From the NCBI GenBank assembly GCA_963747765.1, contig CAVVGH010000006.1:186001-250000 (forward strand): a stretch of DNA of 64,000 bases, given 5' to 3'. The translations under genes were made by a program, and so were the position numbers. Below, in pieces: positions 15,972 through 24,979 of the stretch. Origin of the DNA: VRUE01 sp963747765. Lineage in GTDB: Bacteria; Actinomycetota; Thermoleophilia; Solirubrobacterales; 70-9. The notes beneath the pieces are model-generated. The model was not told the origin of the DNA, did not search any database, and saw only the letters and a program-made list of their open reading frames with translations. Each line of letters begins with the position of its first letter. Positions within the stretch are counted from its first letter, which is position 1.

Positions 15972-16091
15972 TCATAGGAACAGTCTCCCGAACAGGTAGC
16001 CCAGGCCAAAGAAGACCAGGATCACCCCGGCCACGACGACCGCAACCAGCGCCATCATCGAGAGAAGTTCAGACCCGGTGCCCCGATCCAC
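15972..16091 (-). CDS. Small membrane ORF downstream of folC
   Basis: A 39-codon frame opens with GTG (16089-16091) a few bases after the folC stop, behind GAGG, and ends with one predicted membrane helix (MALVAVVVAGVILVFFGLGYLFG). An internal ATG would give 28 residues. The location, spacing and hydrophobic pattern support translation, but no family is recognised. Confidence 0.5.
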   Translation of the reverse strand: MDRGTGSELLSMMALVAVVVAGVILVFFGLGYLFGRLFL

Positions 16092-16094
16092 AGC

Positions 16095-17285
16095 TCAATC
16101 CTCGCACAGCTGAATGACCGTGCGAGCCGGAGATAGGACGTAATGCGATCCGGTGACCAGCGCGATGCCGGCCTCGGCAGCCGCAAGCTCCCGGCTGCGG
16201 CTGAGCGCGGCGGCGAAGTCGGGCTCGACCTCGGCACCGACGCCGGCCGATCTGCAGATGCTCGCCAGCTCGCCGGCGGGGTGCGAAACTGCTCCGGGGC
16301 GGCCTCGGGCCCGAAGGATCTCGCCGGGAAGCTCGCTGCATATGGCCCGCTCGAGCGCCGGCGCCAGGCTGCGAATGGTCGCGGCAGCGTCCTTGTCTCC
16401 AAGCATCGCCAGGCAGGCGATGACCGGTCGTCCAGCCGCGATCTCCGGCAACGACTCGGCAAGCGCCGCCGCCCCCTCCGCATTGTGAGCGGCATCCACG
16501 TAGGTCGGCGGATGCTCGGCGAGGCGGTCGAGACGGCCGGGGATGGCGATGCCGGCCGCGACCGCCGCGACGCGATCGGGAGCCAGCTGGCCGAGAAACG
16601 CCTCTGCGGCCGCGACGGCCAGGGCGAAGTTCCGCCGCTGGAATCGCCCCGCCGGATGCAGCTGCACGGCCTCGCCCGGGTCCTCGGGCGCGACGATCAG
16701 CGTCGCCCCCCTCTCGCCGGCAATCCGCTCGGCCAGCGCCGCCACCGCTGGGCTGACCCGTCCCAGCACGAGCGTCGAGTGGTCGCGCAGCACCGCCAGC
16801 TTCTCGGCGGCGATCTCCTCCTCGGTGCTGCCAAGCCACTCCGTGTGATCGAGTCCCACCGAGGTCAGCACGGTCACCCGCGAGGGAATCGTGTTTGTCG
16901 CGTCGAGCCTCCCCCCCAACCCGGCCTCGACGACAGCGACCTGCACGCGAGCGGCGGCCAGTGCGACGAAGGCGGCGGCCGTCGCGACCTCGAACTGGGT
17001 GACGGCCTCGTCCTCCTCGAGCGTCCGGTTGACGAGCTCCGCCGCCTGCGCGGTGCGCTCGACCGCCGCCGCGAAGCGGCTCGGATCGATCGGCGCGCCG
17101 TGGAGCAGCACCCGTTCCGACCACCGCGCGGCGTGCGGGGAGACGCAGGCGCCGGCGCTGAGCCCGTGCGCCTCGAGCAGCGCAGCCGTCATCCGCGCCA
17201 CCGAGGACTTGCCGTTCGTGCCGACCACGTGGATCGACGCGAAACGGTGCTGGGGCAGGCCCAACAGCGTGCTCAGCCGATGCAT
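16095..17285 (-). CDS. folC: Folylpolyglutamate/dihydrofolate synthase
   Basis: FolC adds glutamate to folates using ATP. The 396-residue frame from ATG 17285 contains the P-loop VVGTNGKSSVARM, SPHAARWSERVL, the omega region EAGLGGRLDATN and DAAHNAEGAAALAESL. Codons just upstream, in frame, read EAYLESLEPIGWKLGLERM, which matches the conserved FolC N terminus, yet no ATG, GTG or TTG is found before the frame enters valS. Translation therefore either starts at 17285, losing a conserved helix, or uses an unusual codon such as ATA near 17350. The gene follows valS as in many Gram-positive bacteria. Confidence 0.93.
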   Translation of the reverse strand: MHRLSTLLGLPQHRFASIHVVGTNGKSSVARMTAALLEAHGLSAGACVSPHAARWSERVLLHGAPIDPSRFAAAVERTAQAAELVNRTLEEDEAVTQFEVATAAAFVALAAARVQVAVVEAGLGGRLDATNTIPSRVTVLTSVGLDHTEWLGSTEEEIAAEKLAVLRDHSTLVLGRVSPAVAALAERIAGERGATLIVAPEDPGEAVQLHPAGRFQRRNFALAVAAAEAFLGQLAPDRVAAVAAGIAIPGRLDRLAEHPPTYVDAAHNAEGAAALAESLPEIAAGRPVIACLAMLGDKDAAATIRSLAPALERAICSELPGEILRARGRPGAVSHPAGELASICRSAGVGAEVEPDFAAALSRSRELAAAEAGIALVTGSHYVLSPARTVIQLCED

Positions 17286-17353
17286 CCGCTCCAGCCCCAG
17301 CTTCCAGCCGATCGGCTCAAGCGATTCGAGGTAGGCCTCGGGGTCCCGGGGCG

Positions 17354-19963
17354 CTATTCCGACAGCTCCTCCAACTCGGCCCGGTAGCGCTCGGCCTTCT
17401 CGCGCTCCTCCTCGACGACCTCCGCCGGCGCCCTGGAGACGAACTTCTCGTTTGCGAGTTTGCCCTCGGCACGGGCCACCTCGGAGCGAAGCTCCTCGCG
17501 ACGCGCCTCAAGTCGCTCGCGAACCGCGTCGGCATCGATCGCCGCCGAGGCGAGCACCCTCACCGGACCGACGGCCGCGACAGGCTCACCACCGTCCTCG
17601 ACGAAGTCGAAGCGCGCGAGGCGGCCGATGAACTCCCGCGGCGCGTCGCCTTCGGCGCGAGCCGAGAGCACGGTCGCGGCGGGAGCCTCCACCAGATCGC
17701 GCCAGGCACGCAGGCGGCGTGTCAGCTCGATTCCAGCCCGCACCTCGGATTCCGCCTCGGCATCGAACAGCGATCGTTCGGCCTGCGGGAAGGGGTGAAC
17801 GGCCAGGTGCCCCCGCCGAGCCGGATGGTAGGCCCAGATCTCCTCCGTTACGAAGGGCATCACCGGGTGCAGCAGGCAGAGGGTGCGCTCGAGCACCCAA
17901 AGCAGCGTGGCCGAAAGCTCCTGCTCGCCGTCGTAGAGCCGCGGCTTGACGATCTCCAGGTACCAGTCGCACAGCTCCGACCAGAAGAACGCGTAGAGGT
18001 CCTGGGCCGCATGCGCGAAGTCGTACTGCTCCAGCTTCGCCGTCGTCGAGTCGATCGTCCGCTCCAACCGCGAAAGGATCCAGCGATCCTCGATCCGGCT
18101 CGGCTCCGGCCGCGACTGCGCCTGTCCCTCCTTGCAGTTGAGCAAGATCAGCCGCCCGGCATTCCACAGCTTGTTTGCCAGGTCGCGGCCCTGCTGGACC
18201 TTGGCGTCGGAGTAGCGGACGTCCTGGGTCGAGGACATCGCCAGGAGGCCGAAGCGGAGCGCATCGGCGCCGTGCTCGTCGATCTCCTCCAGCGGGTCGA
18301 TCCCGGTCCCGAGGCTCTTCGACATCCGCCGCCCGTCGCGAGCCTGGATCACCGAATGGACGTAGACGTCGCGAAACGGCGCCTCGCCGGTGAACTCGAG
18401 GCCGGCCACGATCATCCGCGCCACCCAGAGGAAGAGGATGTCCCTCGCGGTGGTCAGGAAGTCGGTCGGGTAGAAGGCGCGCAGCTCCGGCGTCTCGTCG
18501 GGCCAGCCCAGCGTCGCGAAGGGCCAGAGCGCTGAGCTGAACCACGTGTCGAGCACATCGGGGTCCTGCCGGATCTCGCCCTGGCAGGCACCGCAGCGCT
18601 CCGGGGCCTCCTCTGCGACCCAGGTCTCCTCGCACGCGTCGCAGTACCAAACCGGAATCCGGTGCCCCCACCAGAGCTGGCGCGAGATGCACCACGGACG
18701 GATTTCCCTCATCCAGTCGAGGTAGACGCGCTTCCACTGCGGGGGCGTGATCCGCACCTCGTCCCGTTCCACCGCCTCGATCGCCGGCTTCGCGAGCTCG
18801 TCCATGCGGCAGAACCACTGCAGCGAGATGAGTGGCTCGATCCGCTCGCCGGAGCGGTGGGAGAAGGGAACAGAGTGGGTGTATGGCTCCTCTGCCCGCA
18901 GCAGGCCCTCCTCGCGCAGGGCCGCCACCACCGCCTCCTTCGCCTCCTCGACCGACAGTCCGGCGAACCGCTCGCCCGCCTCCTCGCTCATCCGGCCGTC
19001 AGGCCCGATCACGCCGATCTCCTCCAGGCCGTGCTTGCGACCGATCTCGAAGTCGTTGGGGTCGTGGCCTGGCGTGATCTTCAGAGCGCCGGTGCCGAAC
19101 TCCACGTCGACGTGCTCGTCGGCGACGATCGGCAGCCGCCGCCCGACCAGCGGCAACAGGCAGTGCTGCCCGATCAGCTCGCTGTAGCGCTCGTCGTTCG
19201 GATTGACGGCGACCGCGGTGTCGGCAAGCATCGTCTCCGGGCGGACGGTGGCCACGGTCAGTACCCGGTCGGCACCCTCGACCGGGTAGTCGATCGAGTA
19301 GAGCGTGTCCTCGACCTCACGGTTCTCGACCTCCAGGTCGGAGATGACCGAGTGCGACCCGGGATCCCAGTTGACCATGTAGTGGTCGCGGTAGATGTAG
19401 CCCTTGTCGTGGAGCTGCTTGAAGACCCGGTGGACGGCACGAACGTAGCCGGGGTCGAGGGTGAAGCGCTCGCGCTCGTAATCGCAGGAGGCTCCAAGTC
19501 GCTGGAACTGCTCGACGATCCGCGATCCGTACTGCTCTTTCCAGGCCCAGGCGCGTTCCATGAAGGCCTCGCGCCCAAGCTCGTGCCTCGAGGTCCCCTC
19601 GGCGCGCAGCTGCTTCTCGATCACGGCGTGTACGGCGATGCTGGCGTGATCGGTGCCAAGCAGCCACAGCGCGTTGCGCCCGCGCATCCGCTGCATGCGA
19701 ACCAGCGTGTCCTGCATCGAGCCGTTCAGTGCGTGGCCCATGTGCAGAGCGCCGGTGACGTTCGGCGGCGGGATGGAGATCGAGAAGTTCTCCTCGGCGG
19801 TGCCCTCCGCCGCAGGGTGGAAGTAGCCCCGCTCCATCCACTCATCGAACACGCGGCGCTCGACCTCGGCCGGGTCGTACCTCGTCTTCGCCTCGAGCAC
19901 CTCCCGCCTGCCGGCGCTGGACGGCTGCACCGCGGCGGATCGGTCTTTGCGCTCCTCCGTCAT
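17354..19963 (-). CDS. valS: Valyl-tRNA synthetase
   Basis: Class I aminoacyl-tRNA synthetase charging tRNA-Val. The 869-residue protein shows the HIGH motif as HMGH in PPPNVTGALHMGHALNGS, the editing domain with TVRPETMLADTAVAVNP, the WWGHRIPVWYC segment, a zinc-binding pair CGAC, and KMSKS as RMSKSLGTG. It ends with a C-terminal coiled coil of Arg/Glu-rich helices (about 815-865), as usual in ValRS. The start ATG is followed by about 20 poorly conserved residues. Confidence 0.97.
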   Translation of the reverse strand: MTEERKDRSAAVQPSSAGRREVLEAKTRYDPAEVERRVFDEWMERGYFHPAAEGTAEENFSISIPPPNVTGALHMGHALNGSMQDTLVRMQRMRGRNALWLLGTDHASIAVHAVIEKQLRAEGTSRHELGREAFMERAWAWKEQYGSRIVEQFQRLGASCDYERERFTLDPGYVRAVHRVFKQLHDKGYIYRDHYMVNWDPGSHSVISDLEVENREVEDTLYSIDYPVEGADRVLTVATVRPETMLADTAVAVNPNDERYSELIGQHCLLPLVGRRLPIVADEHVDVEFGTGALKITPGHDPNDFEIGRKHGLEEIGVIGPDGRMSEEAGERFAGLSVEEAKEAVVAALREEGLLRAEEPYTHSVPFSHRSGERIEPLISLQWFCRMDELAKPAIEAVERDEVRITPPQWKRVYLDWMREIRPWCISRQLWWGHRIPVWYCDACEETWVAEEAPERCGACQGEIRQDPDVLDTWFSSALWPFATLGWPDETPELRAFYPTDFLTTARDILFLWVARMIVAGLEFTGEAPFRDVYVHSVIQARDGRRMSKSLGTGIDPLEEIDEHGADALRFGLLAMSSTQDVRYSDAKVQQGRDLANKLWNAGRLILLNCKEGQAQSRPEPSRIEDRWILSRLERTIDSTTAKLEQYDFAHAAQDLYAFFWSELCDWYLEIVKPRLYDGEQELSATLLWVLERTLCLLHPVMPFVTEEIWAYHPARRGHLAVHPFPQAERSLFDAEAESEVRAGIELTRRLRAWRDLVEAPAATVLSARAEGDAPREFIGRLARFDFVEDGGEPVAAVGPVRVLASAAIDADAVRERLEARREELRSEVARAEGKLANEKFVSRAPAEVVEEEREKAERYRAELEELSE

Positions 19964-20017
19964 CGGAGCGCGAGTTTAGAGTCCACCCGCGCTCCAGCCC
20001 CTCTCCCCCCGGTCCCC

Positions 20018-20135
20018 ACAGCCCCTGCCCCATTTGCCGTCCCACTTGCAGGCGTGGAGGGCTGTCTCTCTTGTCGATCGACGAGAGGTTCGTTTCGGGT
20101 CTCCCGGACCCTCTTCGAACACCGGTGGACGGCCG
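20018..20135 (+). repeat. Decayed fragment of the composite repeat (modules C-B)
   Basis: The segment keeps ACAGCCCCTG, CACTTGCAGGCG and GGAGGGCTGT from module C, followed by TCTCTCTTGTCGATCGACGA and GTTTCGGGT from module B. The E palindromes and module A are missing. It lies between the 3' end of the HD-GYP gene and the valS start, and explains the non-coding gap 19964-20191. Confidence 0.65.
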
Positions 20136-20191
20136 AGAGGATCCGCCGAGCCAGCCGGGCGGGCCGGACCTTCGGGTGGCTCCTGCTGACG

Positions 20192-21637
20192 TCAGCCGAC
20201 GCTGATGTCGGGAACGCGGAAGCGGTTGTCGCGAACGGTCGGGTTCGCGGTCTCGGCGATCCTCGCCTCCAGGGCCAGCTCCTTTTCGAAATCAGACGCC
20301 TTGTCGTGCCGGAAGTCGACGTCTCGGCCCTCCAGCAGTTCGACGAAGATGTCGACGAAGCGGCGGTCGAGCTGCGTGCCGGCGACGCGGCGCAGCTCCC
20401 CAATCGCGTCGCGCTTGGAGATCGGCGAACGGTAGGAGTCGCGAGCGGTCATCACGTCGTAGGTGTCGGCCACCGAGATGATGCGCGCGAGCTCGGGGAT
20501 CGCTTCCCCTTCGAGCCCGCGCGGATAGCCGCTGCCGTCGATCCGCTCGTGGTGGGCGAGAATGATCTCGGCAACCGGGCCGTAGCCGTCGACGGAGCCG
20601 ACCACCCGGGCCCCTTGCTCGGGATGGCGACGGATCAGCATCCAATCCTCGTTGGTGAGCGCCGCGTCCACCTTGAGAATCCGGTCGGGAAGGATGAACT
20701 TGCCGATGTCGTGCAGCAGGGCAGCCATGTGCACGAGTTCCTCCTGCTCCTGCGAGAGACCGGCCCGATTCGCGATCGCCTGCGAGTAATGGGCGACCGC
20801 GGCGCTGTGCCGTGCAGTCATCTGGTCCCGCAGGTCGAGGGTGCGAACCAGGGCGCTGAGCATTCCCACCTGGAAGCTCGCAAGCTGCCTGGTGCGGACC
20901 TCCAGCTGCCTCGTTCGCAGCTCCAGCTGTCTGGTGCGCACCCCCAGCTGCTCAGCGCGTTGCTGCGACTTCAGCAGAGCGCCAATCAGGTACTGGAAGG
21001 TGACCAGCACGATGGCGAACAGCGCCACCCCCGCGAGGCCGATCCGCTCGTAGATGAAGGTGACGCCGACCACCATCAGCGCTGCGGCCAGCAGCGAGGG
21101 AAGCAGGGGGGCCATCTCGGTCCGCAGCTCCTCGGTGAACGAGCTTTCCCCCATATAGCGGGTATCCCCCGCCAGCATCGCGAAGTTGATCGTCAGCGCC
21201 ATCAGGAAGACGCCGAAGACGAGCAGGTAGAAGGTCGGATCTGACGCCGTGATGCCGGTCGCGTCGACGACTTCGTGGAAGGCGACCCCCACGACCAGCG
21301 GGTACGTCGCGTACGTCGCCAGGTTGATCAGGAGGTCGTGCGGTCGGTCGTGCCAGCGGAGCCAACCGGTGAGAATCGACACCACTCCGATGACTGCCGC
21401 GGGCGTCCCACCGAGGAGGACCATGGCGAGGACCACCGCCAGGAAGCTCCCGGACACCTTCAGGTTCTGCACTTCGACCGCTGCCTGGTCGCTGAGAACC
21501 GCAAAGACGAGGAGGATCGCGAACAGGGGCAGGTCCCAGTGCGCCAGCGGGGCTCGCCAGACAGCCATCGCGCCGGCGGCGACAAGGCATGCCGTCAACA
21601 GAATGTGGTTCGCGCGTGTCGGCCGCTGCTTTTTCAT
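20192..21637 (-). CDS. Membrane HD-GYP cyclic-di-GMP phosphodiesterase
   Basis: A 481-residue protein with six to eight N-terminal membrane helices (about 10-220) forming an unclassified integral sensor module, a short coiled linker made of repeated RTRQLEV heptads (about 230-253), and an HD-GYP domain (about 255-450) with HDIGKFILPDRIL, HHERIDGSGYPRGL and VADTYDVMTARDSY. All catalytic metal ligands expected for HD-GYP are present. It probably hydrolyses cyclic di-GMP in response to a membrane or extracellular signal. No partner gene is coupled to it; the neighbour valS ends far downstream. Confidence 0.9.
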   Translation of the reverse strand: MKKQRPTRANHILLTACLVAAGAMAVWRAPLAHWDLPLFAILLVFAVLSDQAAVEVQNLKVSGSFLAVVLAMVLLGGTPAAVIGVVSILTGWLRWHDRPHDLLINLATYATYPLVVGVAFHEVVDATGITASDPTFYLLVFGVFLMALTINFAMLAGDTRYMGESSFTEELRTEMAPLLPSLLAAALMVVGVTFIYERIGLAGVALFAIVLVTFQYLIGALLKSQQRAEQLGVRTRQLELRTRQLEVRTRQLASFQVGMLSALVRTLDLRDQMTARHSAAVAHYSQAIANRAGLSQEQEELVHMAALLHDIGKFILPDRILKVDAALTNEDWMLIRRHPEQGARVVGSVDGYGPVAEIILAHHERIDGSGYPRGLEGEAIPELARIISVADTYDVMTARDSYRSPISKRDAIGELRRVAGTQLDRRFVDIFVELLEGRDVDFRHDKASDFEKELALEARIAETANPTVRDNRFRVPDISVG

Positions 21638-21910
21638 GGACCCACGTCTGGCTGCTCAGACGCGACCGTCTCGACATCGATCCCCGCATCTACGGGGTCT
21701 GCGGCTAGCGGTCGCCCTAGCAACCAACGGCACTTACAAAGCCCACGGTAGACGGTTGCCGCGGCCTCGACAACCCCTCTCTGGACGAACGCAGCAGCCA
21801 ACCTTTCGCGCCCCGCAAACGTAACGCGCGCGTACCTAATTCACCACTCTTTTCGAGCTGAAGCGGAGGTGTGGACTTTCGCCTTCCGGGACCGCGAGGA
21901 CGAACTGCCG
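21638..21910. other. Gene-free leader between clpX 3' end and HD-GYP gene
   Basis: No ORF is convincing here. On the minus strand this would be the 5' leader of the HD-GYP gene and has several short stems, including CCCCG/CGGGG (around TAGATG) and AGACG/CGTCT. I compared it by eye with cyclic-di-GMP riboswitch consensus features and did not find them. Confidence 0.4.
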
Positions 21911-23200
21911 TTAGGCGGTTTCCTCACCCAGCTCTTCGTCGGCGGCCTCGCCGATGTCCTGCGGCGCGGCCTCGGTCACGAGCGTCGGTCGCCGGCCGTG
22001 GCTGATCGTCTCCTTGGTGACCACGCACTTGGTGACGTCGCGTCGCGAGGGCAGTTCGAACTGGACGTCGAGCAGCGTCTCCTCGAGGATCGAGCGCAGC
22101 CCACGGGCACCGGTCTCGCGCACCAGCGCCTTGTCGGCAATCGCCTCGAGGCTGTCATCGGAGAAGACCAGCTCGATGTCGTCGAAGTCGAAGAACCGCT
22201 GGAACTGTTTGGTGAGCGCGTGGCGCGGCTCGGTCAGGATCGTCACCAGGTCGTCCCGGGTCAGCTGGTGGATCGCCGCGACGACCGGCAGGCGGCCGAT
22301 GAACTCCGGGATCAGGCCATACTCGATCAGATCCTCGGGCAGCACCTGCTCGAACCACTCGCCGGTGTCCTTGTGCTCGCGCGCGGAGATCGCCGCACCG
22401 AAGCCGACGCCGCGGTCGCCGACGCGCCTCTCGATCACCTTGTCGAGCTCGGCGAAGGAGCCGCCGCAGACGAAGAGGATGTTGGTCGTGTCGATCGTCA
22501 GGAACTCCTGGTGGGGGTGCTTGCGCCCACCCTGCGGAGGCACCGAGGCTGTCGTCCCCTCGAGGATCTTCAGCAATGCCTGCTGCACGCCTTCTCCGGA
22601 GACGTCACGGGTGATCGACGGGTTGTCGGCTTTGCGGGCGATCTTGTCGATCTCGTCGATGTAGATGATCCCCGTCTCGGCCTTTTTGACGTCGTAGTCG
22701 GCGGCCTGGATCAACTTGAGGAGGATGTTCTCGACGTCCTCGCCCACATAGCCCGCCTCGGTCAGCGCGGTGGCGTCGGCGATCGCGAAGGGCACGTTGA
22801 GGATGCGCGCCAGTGTCTGGGCGAGCAGGGTCTTCCCGCATCCGGTCGGGCCGAGCAGCAGGATGTTGGACTTCTGCAGCTCGACCTCGGAGTCCTCGCC
22901 CTGGGCTATCTGCACGCGCTTGTAGTGGTTGTAGACGGCCACCGAGAGTGCTCGCTTGGCCGCGTCCTGACCGACCACGTACTCCTCCAGGACGCCGTGG
23001 ATCTCCCGCGGTTTCGGCAGGTTCTCCAGTTCGATCGCCGCCGGCGGCGTCAGCTCCTCGTCGATGATCTCGTTACAGAGGTCGATGCACTCATCGCAGA
23101 TGTAGACGCCGGGACCGGCGATGAGCTTTTTGACCTGACGCTGCGACTTACCGCAGAAGCTGCAGAGAAGCTGCTCGTTCGAGTCTGTGGGACGTGCCAG
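21911..23200 (-). CDS. clpX: ATP-dependent Clp protease ATP-binding subunit ClpX
   Basis: ClpX is the AAA+ unfoldase that feeds ClpP. The full 429-residue protein starts ARPTDSNEQLLCSFCGKS with the N-terminal zinc finger (C13, C16, C35, C38), then VVGQDAAKRALSVAVYNHYK, Walker A GPTGCGKT, Walker B IIYIDEIDK, pore loop and sensor segments, and the arginine-rich small domain. The only start that keeps the zinc finger is CTG (23198-23200), eight bases after AAGGAGG; an ATT lies two codons earlier. An internal GTG/ATG-type start at 22978 would lose the zinc domain. It is downstream of tig, clpP and a hydrolase. Confidence 0.93.
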   Translation of the reverse strand: MARPTDSNEQLLCSFCGKSQRQVKKLIAGPGVYICDECIDLCNEIIDEELTPPAAIELENLPKPREIHGVLEEYVVGQDAAKRALSVAVYNHYKRVQIAQGEDSEVELQKSNILLLGPTGCGKTLLAQTLARILNVPFAIADATALTEAGYVGEDVENILLKLIQAADYDVKKAETGIIYIDEIDKIARKADNPSITRDVSGEGVQQALLKILEGTTASVPPQGGRKHPHQEFLTIDTTNILFVCGGSFAELDKVIERRVGDRGVGFGAAISAREHKDTGEWFEQVLPEDLIEYGLIPEFIGRLPVVAAIHQLTRDDLVTILTEPRHALTKQFQRFFDFDDIELVFSDDSLEAIADKALVRETGARGLRSILEETLLDVQFELPSRRDVTKCVVTKETISHGRRPTLVTEAAPQDIGEAADEELGEETA

Positions 23201-23388
23201 CGGAATCCCCTCCTTGCGGGGCGGTAGCTACCAACCGGCGTCGCGACACCAAAGCTTAGACGGCGAAGCGATCCGGCACCTTGCGTCTCGTCGTCTACTT
23301 CGCGGACCGGCCCGTCCCTTCCTTTGAGCGATTGATTCCACCCCTTCGTGGCCGCACGGCGAGCCCGGCCGCGATGGTCCGGACCGGC

Positions 23389-24279
23389 CTACGCGACGCC
23401 GAGTGACATGCGCAGAAAGTCGGTCGCCAGCTCCGAAGCCCACTCGAAGCGCTCACCGCTGTAGACCTCGAAATGGGTGCCGGGAAAGGTCGCCAGCTCC
23501 CCCTGCGGCGCCCGCTTCGCCATCCTCAGGGCGGCACCCGGCGGAGTGATCGTGTCCCTCTCGCCAACCACGACCAGAAGCGGGCAGCGCACCCGGCGAG
23601 CATCGCGCCCGGGGCTGTAGGTGCCCAGGCGCAGCGCGACCCGTGCCGGCACCTCGTTGCGGAACTCGAACCCAGCCGGGTACATCGCCGGATAGGCCCG
23701 CGCCGCGTTGTCGGTCGTCATCGCCGCGAGCGAGCCCTCCGCCCCGACAATCGGCACGTAGTGAGGCCGCCCACGCATCCCGCCGATCTGGTCGCGCAGA
23801 CCGGCCAGGACGAGCCGCGCGAGACGCCCGGGCCCCGTCTTCGTCAGCGTCGCCGGACCGCTCGCGAAGGGGACCTGGGAGACGACCGCCGCAATGCGCG
23901 GATCGCGAGCGGCAACCCAGACCACGTGACCGCCGCTGAACGACGATCCCCAGAGCGCGATTCGGTCGGGATCGACGCCCTCGAGGTGCCGTGCGTGAGC
24001 AACCGCCGCCTGCCAGTCCTCATGCTGGCGGCCGATGTCGACGAGCTGCGCGGGCTCGCCGGTCGAACGCCCGAAGTGCCGGTAGTCGAAGACGAGCGCC
24101 GCCATGCCGGCCGCGGCGAAGCGCTCAGCGAACGCGTCCAGCCTCCCCTCCTTGCAGGCTCCAAAGCCATGGGCCATAACGACGCAGGGAGCGTTCGCGC
24201 CGCCTCCCGGCCCCGGGTACAGCCAACCTGCACACTGCCCGTGGCCGGAGGGAAAGGCAATATCGAGCCGCTCGGGCAC
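23389..24279 (-). CDS. Alpha/beta hydrolase between clpP and clpX
   Basis: A 296-residue soluble hydrolase of the dienelactone-hydrolase/DUF-type alpha/beta fold. The nucleophile elbow is GSSFSGG, the oxyanion region CVVMAHGFGACKEGRLDAFAE is near residue 31, the acidic residue is in VVGERDTITP and the His in FPGTHFEVYSGE. The substrate cannot be read from sequence. It interrupts the tig-clpP-clpX order, but no link to proteolysis is implied by its motifs. Confidence 0.85.
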   Translation of the reverse strand: MPERLDIAFPSGHGQCAGWLYPGPGGGANAPCVVMAHGFGACKEGRLDAFAERFAAAGMAALVFDYRHFGRSTGEPAQLVDIGRQHEDWQAAVAHARHLEGVDPDRIALWGSSFSGGHVVWVAARDPRIAAVVSQVPFASGPATLTKTGPGRLARLVLAGLRDQIGGMRGRPHYVPIVGAEGSLAAMTTDNAARAYPAMYPAGFEFRNEVPARVALRLGTYSPGRDARRVRCPLLVVVGERDTITPPGAALRMAKRAPQGELATFPGTHFEVYSGERFEWASELATDFLRMSLGVA

Positions 24280-24362
24280 CCCGACAGTCTGTCAGCTACG
24301 GCGCGCGCTCAGCGAAGCCGCCAGCCGCCTGGAGCCCACTCGCCGCTCGATGCGAACCCGGC

Positions 24363-24956
24363 TCAGTGGTGCTCGATGACGCGGTCGATGAGGTTGTACT
24401 CCTTCGCCTCCTCCGCGCTCATGAAGTAATCGCGATCGGTGTCCTTGGTGACCTTCTCGAAGGGCTGGCCGGTGTGCTTGGCGAGGATCTCGTCGAGACG
24501 CTGGCGCACGTCGAGGATCTCCTTGGCGTGAATCTCGATATCGGTCGCCTGGCCTTCGAACCCACCCAGCACCTGGTGGATGAGGATCTTCGAGTTGGGC
24601 AACGCCATCCGCTTGCCCGACGCCCCGCCGGCGAGCAGCAGTGCCCCCATGCTCATCGCGATGCCGACGCAGATCGTCTGCACGTCGGGCTTGATGAACT
24701 GCATCGTGTCGTAGATCGCCAGGCCGGCGTAGACGTCGCCGCCCGGCGAGTTGACGTAGACGCTGATGTCCTTGTCGGGGTCCTCGGACTCCAGGTGCAG
24801 CAGCTGGGCGACGATCAGGTTGGCGATTTCCTGGTTGACCTGCGTGCCGAGGAAGACGATCCGCTCGTTGAGCAGGCGCGAATAGATGTCGAAAGAGCGC
24901 TCGCCGCGCGAGGTCTGCTCGACCACCATCGGGACCAGGGGCGTCATGGCTCGCAC
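24363..24956 (-). CDS. clpP: ATP-dependent Clp protease proteolytic subunit
   Basis: ClpP forms the 14-mer serine protease chamber. The 197-residue protein has the catalytic Ser in GIAMSMGALLLAGG (S102), His in ILIHQVLGGFEG (H127) and the Asp in the DRDYFMSAEEAKEYNLID segment, plus the VNSPGGDVYAGLAIYD handle. It is 23 bp downstream of tig, as in most Gram-positive genomes. Confidence 0.97.
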   Translation of the reverse strand: MRAMTPLVPMVVEQTSRGERSFDIYSRLLNERIVFLGTQVNQEIANLIVAQLLHLESEDPDKDISVYVNSPGGDVYAGLAIYDTMQFIKPDVQTICVGIAMSMGALLLAGGASGKRMALPNSKILIHQVLGGFEGQATDIEIHAKEILDVRQRLDEILAKHTGQPFEKVTKDTDRDYFMSAEEAKEYNLIDRVIEHH

Positions 24957-24979
24957 TCTATAGCAGCCGCTTGCTTGCC

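Noticed and set aside
18662..21244. An 860-codon plus-strand ORF across the valS 5' part and the HD-GYP gene
   Set aside because: It runs antisense to two proteins with complete catalytic motifs and across a repeat remnant; no domain is visible in it.
21638..21910. Cyclic-di-GMP riboswitch before the membrane HD-GYP gene
   Set aside because: I looked for the conserved GEMM-type core and tetraloop receptor and did not see them; only ordinary short stems are present.
23295..23345. Another fragment of the composite repeat between clpX and the hydrolase
   Set aside because: GCCCGTCCC followed by TTTGAGCGATTGAT is only loosely like module B, too short to separate from chance.
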